A DNA stretch of 28,816 nucleotides from CBDCUE01 sp965222515 (GTDB lineage: Bacteria > Pseudomonadota > Alphaproteobacteria > Rickettsiales > JABIRX01): assembly GCA_965222515.1 (NCBI GenBank), contig CBDCUE010000018.1, positions 1-28,816 on the forward strand. The letters are read 5' to 3'. The translations under genes and the position numbers were made by a program. The notes under the pieces are model-generated. The model had not been told where the DNA came from. It searched no databases and saw only the letters and a list, made by a program, of their open reading frames with translations. Within the stretch, counting starts at the first letter, position 1; the number at the start of each line of letters is the position of its first letter. This document shows positions 1-6,604 of this stretch, piece after piece.

Positions 1-691
1 AATCAGAATTCAATGGTACAAACAAGATATTGAGATCTTCTTCCTCAACATGTTCAAAATCTGAAATCTTTTTGCTATCTACCCATATTACAAATGGGCC
101 ATCAATTAATTCAGAGGGTAGTCGGAGTTCTAATTCGTGATTCTCAGATTGTGCGTCACCAACTATCTCAAAAGTGATTGATTTTTGATCCTCATTAATT
201 TTCACAGTAGACAATAAGCGGTTAAAGTCATACTCTACATCAAAGGAGGTAGAACCATCACCAATTTCTTTGCCAACATTTGGGATGATAGAATATCCAG
301 CTGTGACAATTATAGTACCTTCCATCCATGGATGTATTAAACAAAAATAGGGATAATAACCAGTTTCTGTGAACTTGTAAGGAAATGATTTTCCAGGTCC
401 AAATAATCCACTATCAAATATATCATCAGGACCATCTGCCGCAGTGCCGGAAGTTACTGTGTGAGCTGCAGTATCTGCATTCTTCCAAACGATACTATCG
501 TTAATCAAAATTTCAACATCGCCTGTAGTTGAACCACCTTTTTCGCTTTGCCAAAAATAGGGGGCATCAGGACTTGCGGCTCCCGTTGGAATGTTTACAG
601 CATAAGTGCTTTGAGCAAATACATCAGTTGAGAAAGGGATGGTAAACAAGACTGCGAAGGCCAGAAGAAAAAGGATTATTCTCACATACAT
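1..691 (-). CDS. Secreted cupredoxin (type-1 copper) protein, partial
   Basis: The reading frame runs from ATG at 691 off the left edge of the window (230 codons visible, no stop). Residues 1-26 form a signal peptide (hydrophobic stretch, likely cleavage after VFA). The next ~105 residues form a plastocyanin-like domain: one His ligand at H77 (AAHTVTSG) and a C-x2-H-x2-M cluster at C117, H120 and M123 (FCLIHPWM), which are the four expected ligands of a type-1 blue copper site. After the domain, residues ~131-230 are a further region of unknown fold, so this is longer than a simple plastocyanin. Ammonia-oxidising archaea encode many such copper proteins, thought to act as extracytoplasmic electron carriers; that role here is inferred. 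The copper site is seen directly. The C-terminus and any membrane anchor are outside the window. Confidence 0.85.
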   Translation of the reverse strand, partial: MYVRIILFLLAFAVLFTIPFSTDVFAQSTYAVNIPTGAASPDAPYFWQSEKGGSTTGDVEILINDSIVWKNADTAAHTVTSGTAADGPDDIFDSGLFGPGKSFPYKFTETGYYPYFCLIHPWMEGTIIVTAGYSIIPNVGKEIGDGSTSFDVEYDFNRLLSTVKINEDQKSITFEIVGDAQSENHELELRLPSELIDGPFVIWVDSKKISDFEHVEEEDLNILFVPLNSD

Positions 692-742
692 AATGATGAG
701 GATTTAATTAAAAGAGTTTGCTGTGTTCATAAAGCAACACAA

Positions 743-774
743 TCGATTTAATGTGTGTCTTGACACTAAATCGA
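743..774. promoter_or_regulatory. Inverted repeat in the gap upstream of the cupredoxin gene
   Basis: Eleven-base arms (743-753 and 764-774, TCGATTTAATG / CACTAAATCGA) are complementary except at one position, with a 10-base spacer. The repeat lies about 50-80 bases before the cupredoxin start at 691 and downstream of the YkgJ-like gene ending at 826. It could be an operator for the cupredoxin gene or a structure at the 3' end of the upstream transcript. Only the symmetry is seen; the role is a guess. Confidence 0.35.
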
Positions 775-825
775 CCATGTTTTGTAATACGTACTTGTGT
801 TTTAGTTTAAGACTCTAGTTTTCAT

Positions 826-1392
826 TTACTTTTCAAATTCTAAAACTACTTTATCTAACATAAATTTCAAAAATGCAGATAGCGGTTTTTTTATTCCATT
901 CTTTGCGTTCCATTCTAGTACAAGTTTGTCGTAAAACTTCCATTCATCTTCGTCTTTTTTGAGATGAGTTGACATCATTGCCTCAAATTCTTTAGTATCC
1001 CACTCAACTGGGCACATCTTATCACTCATCTGGATTAATTTCCCATTTTTCATTTGAAAGGGATATGATTTGCACACACTTGGTTTAAAGTCATTTACGG
1101 TACATCGAAAAACATCTTTAGATTCTTCAAGAAACATGCATGCGCCATCTTTTTGTTTTAAAGCAAGATCCAGCAAACCCTCTTTTACCTTTATTCCAAG
1201 ATCATAATCCTTTGCACCATAAATCTCAAGAAAACTATCTGGGGTCAATCCCAATCCAACTGAGAGTCGGTAAATGTCATGAGCATTAACGAATATCACA
1301 TACTCTTTGCAGCAGTTTGTATGACATGAAATACAAGGAAATTCTCCAGTCTTAGAGAGATCAGAATCATTTGTGATTACTTTTAACTTCAT
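826..1392 (-). CDS. YkgJ-family cysteine-cluster protein (putative Zn/Fe chelating)
   Basis: The 188-residue protein starts at ATG 1392. Near the N-terminus is the C-x2-C-x3-C-C cluster typical of the YkgJ/UPF0153 family (C20, C23, C27, C28). Further cysteines follow in GACMF, FRCTV, FKPSVCKSYPF and MCPVEW; the 'KPSVCKSYPF' segment matches the family's conserved (R/K)P-x2-C-x2-YPF block. The family is described as a zinc- or iron-chelating domain and its biochemical role is not established. There is no signal peptide, so it is likely cytoplasmic. It stands alone between two gaps. A leading sequence rich in hydrophilic residues and a lysine-rich C-terminal third are unremarkable. Family assignment is confident; function is not. 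Confidence 0.8.
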   Translation of the reverse strand: MKLKVITNDSDLSKTGEFPCISCHTNCCKEYVIFVNAHDIYRLSVGLGLTPDSFLEIYGAKDYDLGIKVKEGLLDLALKQKDGACMFLEESKDVFRCTVNDFKPSVCKSYPFQMKNGKLIQMSDKMCPVEWDTKEFEAMMSTHLKKDEDEWKFYDKLVLEWNAKNGIKKPLSAFLKFMLDKVVLEFEK

Positions 1393-1499
1393 AAATCATT
1401 AACCAGATTTTAGGTATTAAATGTGAAAAAAGTTAGAGAAAAAAGCCACTAAAGGGTCTTTATGTTTTAGTTCAAGGCCTCATGATTATTCATTTTTTT

Positions 1500-1598
1500 C
1501 TATTTTCCAAACATCAACCAGAGTCGAGTTCCAATTAAAATTCCCACTCCAAGAATTATCACGAGTGGGACAATGATTTCAGCTTGAGCTGCTTCCAT
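1500..1598 (-). CDS. Small membrane peptide of 32 residues
   Basis: A short frame from ATG 1598 to TAG 1500 encodes MEAAQAEIIVPLVIILGVGI followed by LIGTRLWLMFGK. Almost the whole peptide is one hydrophobic helix (about residues 8-24) with a short acidic N-terminus and a basic C-terminus, suggesting a single-pass membrane peptide. Its ATG abuts the TAA of the zinc-ribbon gene (TAC-TAA-ATG), so the two are probably cotranscribed and translationally coupled. T-rich sequence just downstream (1491-1499, read in reverse as A-rich, with further pyrimidine runs nearby) gives no clear terminator. I do not recognise the family. The support is the tight junction, the sensible composition and the membrane helix; a chance frame of this size cannot be excluded. 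Confidence 0.55.
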   Translation of the reverse strand: MEAAQAEIIVPLVIILGVGILIGTRLWLMFGK

Positions 1599-1739
1599 TT
1601 AGTATCCTTCTTCATCTGAATCTGGTTCAGCATTTACTTTTTCAAAAGTCATATCAGCTCTTTGACATGATTCACATTTTTCCATAATACCAAATTCATT
1701 CTTGTACTGACCTTTTCCATTACATCTAAAACAAACCAA
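1599..1739 (-). CDS. Small zinc-ribbon protein of 46 residues
   Basis: The frame starts at TTG 1739 (an in-frame TAA lies just upstream and there is no ATG before residue 19) and ends with TAA at 1599. It has two cysteine pairs, C3-x2-C6 (CFRC) and C22-x2-C25 (CESC), 15 residues apart, followed by an acidic tail (EPDSDEEGY). This is a typical treble-clef or zinc-ribbon layout and is common among the many tiny archaeal proteins that bind nucleic acids or proteins. It is immediately followed by the 32-residue membrane peptide with zero spacing. If TTG were not the start, the first ATG would remove the first cysteine pair, which supports the TTG choice. Function is unknown. Confidence 0.6.
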   Translation of the reverse strand: MVCFRCNGKGQYKNEFGIMEKCESCQRADMTFEKVNAEPDSDEEGY

Positions 1740-1887
1740 TCTGTTTTAATGATCTTAGATATGCAATAAGCTTTCCTCTGTTTTTATTTATAATATTGAA
1801 TTAAGAATTTTCAAATGGTACTTGGTATCCATAAAGACATACATTTTGATTCTTGTTATTTATTAGTCAGAAAAAAAGAGTTGAACC

Positions 1888-2112
1888 ATGAAAATAGGAA
1901 TGGCGCTTATTACTATAGGATTAGTCATGTTTGCTGTTGGACTAGTATTGTTTTACTCTATAGAATTAGGTCAAACAGATCCTGTTTTAAGATTAATTAA
2001 AAATGTAGGTACGTTTGTAGGTCTTAGTGGAATGGGGGTTACTCTTGCAGGTGTTTTGATATATCTAATCAATAGAAGTGAGCCACCAATAAAAGAAAAT
2101 TATGACATCTAG
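1888..2112 (+). CDS. Small membrane protein with two predicted helices, unknown function
   Basis: The 74-residue protein starts at ATG 1888. Two hydrophobic segments are visible: about residues 4-25 (IGMALITIGLVMFAVGLVLF) and 43-62 (FVGLSGMGVTLAGVLIYLI), with a polar loop containing ELGQTDPVLRLIKN between them and a charged C-terminal tail (NRSEPPIKENYDI). A TATA-like element (TTATTTATTA, 1857-1866) lies about 22-31 bases before the start, consistent with a nearly leaderless archaeal transcript. The 3' end overlaps the end of the convergent zinc-ribbon gene by 4 bases. I do not recognise a named family. Confidence 0.65.
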   Translation: MKIGMALITIGLVMFAVGLVLFYSIELGQTDPVLRLIKNVGTFVGLSGMGVTLAGVLIYLINRSEPPIKENYDI

Positions 2113-2300
2113 ACTTGCCAAAGTGATTTTTTATATTCATTTACAGCAGTTACAAACTTGCAATTTTTGCAAAACAAGACCTCCTTGTTTGCCAAAGTTT
2201 TAATCGAAGTTGGAATTTTTCCACAGTATAAAGAATCACCATCACATCTAGGACATTTTGCCAATAATAGATTCATCCCAAATTCAGTTTTTAGATTCAA
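2109..2300 (-). CDS. Small zinc-ribbon protein of 63 residues
   Basis: Two cysteine pairs are present: C16-x2-C19 (CPRC) and C44-x2-C47 (CKNC), plus C26 in LYCGK. This is a zinc-ribbon arrangement. The frame opens at TTG 2300; an in-frame ATG lies at residue 9 (2276). A TATA-like box on this strand (2322-2328) is 22-28 bases before the TTG, which fits leaderless initiation there better than at the ATG, but either start keeps the zinc ribbon. The gene converges on, and overlaps by 4 bases, the preceding small membrane-protein gene. Function unknown; DNA, RNA or protein binding is the usual expectation for such a fold. Confidence 0.65.
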   Translation of the reverse strand: MNLKTEFGMNLLLAKCPRCDGDSLYCGKIPTSIKTLANKEVLFCKNCKFVTAVNEYKKSLWQV

Positions 2301-2321
2301 TGATTATACTACGATTTTCTG

Positions 2322-2328
2322 ATATATT
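2322..2328 (-). promoter_or_regulatory. Archaeal TATA-like box of the 2300 zinc-ribbon gene
   Basis: The sequence reads AATATATC on the minus strand, 22-28 bases upstream of the TTG at 2300. This is about the expected TATA-to-transcription-start distance in archaea with leaderless mRNAs. Inferred from spacing and composition only. Confidence 0.35.
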
Positions 2329-2372
2329 AGCAACAAGTAGAAATCATACGAGTGGTAAAATGTGCAATTAGA

Positions 2373-2382
2373 TTATAATAAT
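2373..2382 (+). promoter_or_regulatory. Archaeal TATA-like box of the 2404 gene
   Basis: TTATAATAAT lies 22-31 bases upstream of ATG 2404, the position expected for a TATA box of a leaderless or short-leader archaeal transcript. Inferred from spacing and composition. Confidence 0.4.
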
Positions 2383-2403
2383 ACTGTAAAACAACATTGA
2401 GAA

Positions 2404-2829
2404 ATGTCTGAAAAGATTTGGATTGGTGGAATATATCTGAAAGATGAAGGAGGGTATGAAATAGTTCTAAAATCTTTAAGACATTATAAAAATCGATTAA
2501 AAACTATTGGCAACAGCCCAGAGCTAAAAGATGCAGCTGCAATGTTTGCATCTGTTCTAAATCAACAAGCAATGAAAACAATTCCGAAAATTGATGAAAT
2601 AATTCAAAAAATTCAAGACAATCTTGGGGACATTCAATCAATTAACAAGATGAGTGAAGATATTCCATTTTTAGAAAAAGCGTTGTTATGTTATGAGTCA
2701 GATATTCACAAGGCTGAAGATATAGGACATGAATATTTTATAAAACTAGTCGGAGACATGGCAAAAGCAAGAGAAGATCTAGAGCCCATCAAAATAGCAC
2801 TAGACAAAATCAAGCAATATTCAGAATAG
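2404..2829 (+). CDS. Predicted all-helical soluble protein, unknown function
   Basis: The 141-residue protein begins at ATG 2404. It has no signal peptide or membrane segment. From about residue 20 to the end it is rich in Lys, Glu, Ile and Leu in patterns typical of long amphipathic helices (for example SLRHYKNRLKTIG, TIPKIDEIIQKIQDNLGDI, AREDLEPIKIALDKIKQYSE), suggesting a helical bundle or coiled coil. There is one cysteine (in ALLCYESD) and no recognisable metal or nucleotide motif. Its stop lies 2 bases from the end of the convergent gene at 2832. I do not recognise the family; proteins of this look are common among uncharacterised thaumarchaeal genes. Confidence 0.65.
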   Translation: MSEKIWIGGIYLKDEGGYEIVLKSLRHYKNRLKTIGNSPELKDAAAMFASVLNQQAMKTIPKIDEIIQKIQDNLGDIQSINKMSEDIPFLEKALLCYESDIHKAEDIGHEYFIKLVGDMAKAREDLEPIKIALDKIKQYSE

Positions 2830-2831
2830 TC

Positions 2832-3062
2832 TTACAATCCTTGAAGATACCAGTCCAAATAAGGAGTTAATGTCCTACATTGTTTCTTCTTTTCAATTTC
2901 ATTATTCGCATCTAAAATTTTTTGAATTTTTCCCTGCAAATATTCTGAGATAAGTTCATTTTTGAAATGAGATTTTATCTGATTTAGAATTTCAAGAATT
3001 CTCTCTGATGAAGTATTCTCAAAATCATCCAGAGTCTGTTTAATTTGATCTTCTAAAGACAT
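2832..3062 (-). CDS. Small charged helical protein, unknown function
   Basis: The 76-residue protein starts at ATG 3062. It is highly charged, with helix-favouring heptad-like stretches (residues ~1-55) and a C-terminal segment containing one cysteine and an aromatic end (CRTLTPYLDWYLQGL). There is no signal peptide, membrane segment or recognisable domain. It lies 37 bases downstream of the gene starting at 3327 in the same direction, so the two may share a transcript. Function unknown; support is length, ATG start, tight packing between neighbours and sensible composition. Confidence 0.55.
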   Translation of the reverse strand: MSLEDQIKQTLDDFENTSSERILEILNQIKSHFKNELISEYLQGKIQKILDANNEIEKKKQCRTLTPYLDWYLQGL

Positions 3063-3099
3063 GTAATTATTTGAAATTCCCCATTATTATTTGATAGAA

Positions 3100-3327
3100 T
3101 TAGAGAACATCTTCATCATCCCAAGTAAGACGGAATCTTCCTGTAACTCGGAACATTTTGATCTTTCCACCTTCTTTGAAATTTAGTTTGTATGATTTGT
3201 GAGATGTGTCCTCTATTTCCAAAGACACATCACTTTTGATTGTTTGAAAAAGGATGGGATCATTTGAGATTTGTTTCCACTCATCGTCATTAAAATCCAT
3301 ATAAAATTTGGTGTATAGTAATCCCAT
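3100..3327 (-). CDS. Small soluble protein, unknown function
   Basis: The 75-residue protein starts at ATG 3327 and ends at TAG/TAA near 3100. Its alternating hydrophobic and polar pattern in the C-terminal half (SYKLNFKEGGKIKMFRVTGR, then FRLTWDDEDVL) suggests beta strands, and the N-terminal part (MDFNDDEWKQISNDPILFQTI) a helix. There is no cysteine, signal or membrane segment. It sits between the winged-helix regulator (start 3950, end 3372) and the small helical protein at 3062, all on the same strand. I do not recognise it. Confidence 0.55.
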   Translation of the reverse strand: MGLLYTKFYMDFNDDEWKQISNDPILFQTIKSDVSLEIEDTSHKSYKLNFKEGGKIKMFRVTGRFRLTWDDEDVL

Positions 3328-3371
3328 TATTTAGGGGTAAATTGTACCTGAATAAATAATTAGATGAAATG

Positions 3372-3950
3372 TTATGTATCTATCAAATTTTTTGGCATGA
3401 TAATTCCCATATAGCTTACAATGGTTGGAAATATGATCTCAGAATCCTTGTCGTGTCTTATTACTTCAAAAACTTGATGAATTAACTGTTGAATGGTTAA
3501 ATGTTCATCTTTGTATAATGTCTTTTTTGGGTTTTTAGCAGAATCTAAAATAGTAAATCCATTATCAGTCTGAAGTAAATTTCTTAGGAGAGAATTTGCA
3601 ATAGTTATTTTTTCATCTACATCCTTGTGTGAATAATCTGTATCTAGTCTCTTGATATGGGATTTTAAATCATGAAAAGAGTTGTTTGTGTTCCGCTCAA
3701 TGTGTTGTTGTAATTTGTGTTCATAATTTTCAGTTGGATAATAAAACTTCATATTTCCTTTTTTCTGCACAGAAATGATTTCTTTGTCAACCAGATAATC
3801 TCGTGTCTTTTCAAAAGTTGTTTTTGCCATGAATTCTGGCACAATTAGTTTAATCAGCGCATTATGGTGTAAATTTGGATTGTTTTTGATTGTCTCTAGA
3901 ACAATCCTTTCACGCTCATACATCTCTATGTTAGGCTCATATTGACTCAT
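3372..3950 (-). CDS. Winged-helix DNA-binding transcriptional regulator
   Basis: The 192-residue protein starts at ATG 3950. Residues ~12-70 have the layout of a winged-helix domain: a first helix (ERIVLETIKNNPNLHH), a second and recognition helix (NALIKLIVPEFMAKTTFEKTRDYLVDKE), then a two-strand wing (IISVQKKGNMKFYYP). Residues ~75-192 are mostly helical, possibly for dimerisation or ligand sensing; I recognise no ligand-binding family there. Just upstream are a perfect 12-base palindrome and further AGGTC copies next to a TATA-like box, which suggests the protein represses its own gene. M10 is an alternative start because the TATA box is close to the first ATG. Target genes and signal are unknown; the neighbouring secreted protein gene is a candidate by proximity only. 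Confidence 0.7.
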   Translation of the reverse strand: MSQYEPNIEMYERERIVLETIKNNPNLHHNALIKLIVPEFMAKTTFEKTRDYLVDKEIISVQKKGNMKFYYPTENYEHKLQQHIERNTNNSFHDLKSHIKRLDTDYSHKDVDEKITIANSLLRNLLQTDNGFTILDSAKNPKKTLYKDEHLTIQQLIHQVFEVIRHDKDSEIIFPTIVSYMGIIMPKNLIDT

Positions 3951-3956
3951 TATATC

Positions 3957-4010
3957 TAGGTCGACCTATTATATACAGGTCAACTATTAATCGTTATCGG
4001 TACAGGTCAC
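3957..4010 (-). promoter_or_regulatory. Promoter with repeated AGGTC operator-like motifs before the winged-helix gene
   Basis: TAGGTCGACCTA (3957-3968) is a perfect 12-base palindrome, followed by CAGGTCAAC (3976-3984) and CAGGTCAC (4003-4010). On the minus strand a TATA-like box (TATATAATA, 3967-3975) lies between the first two copies, 17-25 bases before ATG 3950. A factor bound to the palindrome would cover the region between TATA box and start. Autoregulation by the adjacent winged-helix protein is the natural inference; binding is not shown. Confidence 0.5.
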
Positions 4011-4019
4011 AAGTAACGG

Positions 4020-5255
4020 CTATTCAAGCAAATCTTGAAAATATGACATTTCTAAGATGAATGGAGAAATACCATAAACACTATCTCCTATCAATATGCC
4101 ATTCTCATCGGGGAGTAAGAAATAGGTTTGATCAGAATGTACTCCTTCAATACGTAAAATATCCATCTTTACACCAGAAATATCAAGTGAGAGTTTAGAT
4201 GAAAATGTATCAGTGGCTTGAACATCCAAGTCATAATTGTCATTGTAAAATTCTAATAATTCTTCATGTAGAATAATCTCAACGCTTCCATCACCTTCTT
4301 CTAAGAAAGCTTTAGAACCACTAACATGATCAGGGTTAATCTTAGTGTAAATGATAATTTTTATTGGTTTGTCAGTGATTTCCCTAAAGTCTTTGAGAAC
4401 TTGTTTTGATGATTCATATGAACTCAACGTATCAATAACGACAATTCCCTTATCACCTTCAACTAACATGCTATTTGTAGCATCATAACCAACTGCAACC
4501 CAAATTCGGTCATTAATTCTATGAATTGTAGGTGTAAACCAAAAATCATTAGTTGTTTCTAATTCTGAATGAATTGATTCTTCAACTGATTCTTCAACTG
4601 ATTCTTCAACTGATTCTTCAACTGATTCTTCAACTGATTCTTCAACTGATTCTTCAACTGATTCTTCAACTGATTCTTCAACTGATTCTTCAACTGATTC
4701 TTCAACTGATTCTTCAACTGATTCTTCAACTGATTCTTCAACTGATTCTTCAACTGATTCTTCAACTGATTCTTCAACTGATTCTTCAATGCTATCAGTA
4801 CGTACAACAATTTCTGCAAGACCTAGCCTTTCCCAAGATTCTGCAGTTGAGGGACTAGTACAAAATGTGTCATGATGAACAAAACGAAAAACAAGAGCAT
4901 AACCATCTCTACATCCAGTAGAATCATCAATCGAAGTGGTTCTTTCGGGTGGTGGAGGAGGGGGAGGTGCAGGCTCATATTGAGCAGGAGGTTGTGGAGG
5001 TTCTTCTTGTTCTACTTGCTCAGATTCAGAAATCATTTCTGCAATTCCAAGCTCAACCCATCTGTCTGCAGTGGCTGGAGAAACACAAACAAATTGATTA
5101 TATGCAGATTTGTAAACAAGGGAAAGTCCATCACGACATCCAGCTCGTATATCTTCTCGAGCTTCAGATTCTATGGATCCAAAGGAAAAAGGAGCAAAAC
5201 TTGAAGAGAAAAGGATCAAAAATAACGGAAAAATCAGGAATGTGGTAGATTTCAA
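4020..5255 (-). CDS. Secreted protein: two CRDG cysteine domains, EESV repeat linker, degenerate metallo-beta-lactamase domain
   Basis: The 411-residue protein starts at TTG 5255; no in-frame ATG precedes it and an in-frame stop lies upstream. Order: signal peptide (1-~27); a short domain with C40 and C57 (CRDGLSLVYK... ending ATADRWVELGIAE); a Pro/Glu-rich linker (81-103); a second copy with C115 and C132; 17 exact EESV units (157-224); then a metallo-beta-lactamase-like domain (~235-411). In that domain the usual HxHxDH site reads KxNxDH (K305, N307, D309, H310), while D275, H373 (GVHSD) and D391 (GDSVYG) remain, so two zinc ligands are missing and hydrolase activity is doubtful. The chain ends soon after the GDS motif, shorter than alkylsulfatase-type relatives. 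The CRDG domain recurs in secreted thaumarchaeal proteins; its function is unknown to me. Probably exported. Confidence 0.75.
   Translation of the reverse strand: MKSTTFLIFPLFLILFSSSFAPFSFGSIESEAREDIRAGCRDGLSLVYKSAYNQFVCVSPATADRWVELGIAEMISESEQVEQEEPPQPPAQYEPAPPPPPPPERTTSIDDSTGCRDGYALVFRFVHHDTFCTSPSTAESWERLGLAEIVVRTDSIEESVEESVEESVEESVEESVEESVEESVEESVEESVEESVEESVEESVEESVEESVEESVEESVEESVEESIHSELETTNDFWFTPTIHRINDRIWVAVGYDATNSMLVEGDKGIVVIDTLSSYESSKQVLKDFREITDKPIKIIIYTKINPDHVSGSKAFLEEGDGSVEIILHEELLEFYNDNYDLDVQATDTFSSKLSLDISGVKMDILRIEGVHSDQTYFLLPDENGILIGDSVYGISPFILEMSYFQDLLE
4576..4791. repeat. 12-bp tandem repeat, 17 exact units plus one degenerate
   Basis: The unit GATTCTTCAACT repeats without change from 4576 to 4779 (204 bases, 17 units); an 18th unit (4780-4791) has changes. 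It encodes the EESV tract of the secreted protein on the minus strand. The unit length is a multiple of three, so gain or loss of units changes linker length without breaking the frame. Because the unit has no stop codon in any frame, it also creates long spurious frames on both strands. Confidence 0.95.
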
Positions 5256-5438
5256 CTCTACTTTTTGATTAATTTCATGTTATTTCCAAAATGGAATTAA
5301 CATCAATGAATTCTTTGGTGAACAATAATAGATGATTTTTTTAGATTAAATGAAATTCTGATCGTACAAATATTTGACATCTAAGAGAAATTTGGTTACT
5401 CGTAACCCATTACTTGAAAATATGCAGAGAAAAAACAG

Positions 5439-6590
5439 TTGGAAAAGGATCTTATCATAACAAAACTCAAAGAATCTCTTGAAAAAGACTATGGGGAATC
5501 GGGCAGGACCCATTACATAATTGAGAAACTACAAAGAGAATCCCCACTCCCTAAATCTGATCAATCATACATTGAGAGGATGATCAAATTATGTGAAACA
5601 GTAATTGAAGAACAAAAACCTGAAGAGATTCCAGAGATCATATCATCTTTTGATTTGATTAAATGCTATCATTGTGATTCAGATATCAAACTTGATGAAA
5701 AGTCAGTTAGAAAAAATGATTTCTGGTTTCATGACAGATGTTTTGAAAAAATTCCCGTTGTGAAAACTCAAGTTCCACAAGAAGTTCAAACACAACCAAA
5801 AGTAATAAGACAACCAGTCATAGTTGAAGCAAAACCAACAAACCCCCAAATGATATTTTCAGGGGGACTGTTAGCCTCACTTGTTGGAACTACATACTTT
5901 TTGGCAGGAGATATTATAGCTGCAGTAGTAGGTGTCTGTGGCAGTGTATTGTACATTACAACATTCAAGTCACTAATTATTCCAAAGAAAAAACTAGACA
6001 CTCCGGTTGTAAAGACTGGAATTCCTGGATTTGATTCAACATTGTCAGTAGGACTGAAAAAAAATAGTTCTGTTGTAGTTTCTGGCCCTCCAGGAAGTGG
6101 TAAGACAATATTTGGTTTACAGTTTGTATATTCAGGTGCAAAAGAATTTGATGAACCAGGTGTGTATATCTCTCTATCTCAAGGTATTGATGAGATAAAA
6201 AATGACTGCAGAGCATTTGGATGGGACATAGATGATTTAGTTGCAAAAGAAAAAATCTTAATGATTGACTTGAGACCATTTAAGATCAAAGATGAAATAA
6301 TTGGAAGAGATGATTCACTTTATCGAGGAGAACAAATACCATTTGAGCATTTGACAAAATTTATTCTGAATAGCATCAAGAAAATAAAGGCAAAAAGAAT
6401 TGTAATTGACTCTATATCGATTCTTGGAATGCAGTATTCAAACAAGTTCTACATGAGACAAGGGTTACAAGGAATGATACAATCCCTTGAGAACTTTGGT
6501 GTAACATCGCTTTTGATTTCAGAGTTTTCAGAAAACAAGGATGTTCCATTGGAGTGGATTGTAACATCAGGAATAATTCAGTTGGATAAT
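5439..6590 (+). CDS. KaiC-like RecA-fold ATPase with zinc motif and membrane segment, truncated at the join
   Basis: The frame begins at TTG 5439 (an in-frame TGA at 5415 lies before it and no ATG intervenes). About 384 residues look native. Residues 1-70 are helical and charged; C76-x2-C79 and H98-x2-C101 form a LIM-like zinc motif (CYHC...HDRC); a hydrophobic region (~138-182) suggests two membrane helices; then a KaiC/RecA-type ATPase follows with Walker A GPPGSGKT (216-223) and Walker B RIVIDS (320-325). KaiC-like proteins are ATP-dependent signalling switches; the partner here is unknown. After about residue 384 (GIIQLDN) the frame continues to 6764, but the residues no longer fit the family: they read antisense through the bacterial glycosyltransferase gene. 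The missing end is therefore a sequence join, not biological truncation. Confidence 0.8.
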
Positions 6591-6604
6591 TTACCATTTG
6601 CATC
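6578..6604. other. Probable chimeric junction between archaeal and bacterial sequence
   Basis: To the left, the archaeal ATPase frame is good up to about 6590. To the right, the bacterial glycosyltransferase read on the minus strand is good down to about the same place and then hits a stop at 6578. Both genes are broken here. Gene content on the two sides belongs to different domains of life. The exact breakpoint cannot be fixed by eye because a few bases could belong to either side. Confidence 0.8.

Noticed and set aside
1815..2000. 61-codon frame overlapping the small membrane protein
   Set aside because: It is out of frame with the two-helix protein, has no domain pattern and the competing frame has better composition and a TATA-like box.
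4576..4791. CRISPR-like array
   Set aside because: The units are contiguous 12-mers with no spacers and no cas genes nearby; it is a coding tandem repeat.
4553..4858. Open frames of LILQ and NQLK repeats across the 12-bp repeat on both strands
   Set aside because: They are shadows: the repeat unit lacks stop codons in every frame. Only the minus-strand frame with signal peptide and domains on both sides makes sense.
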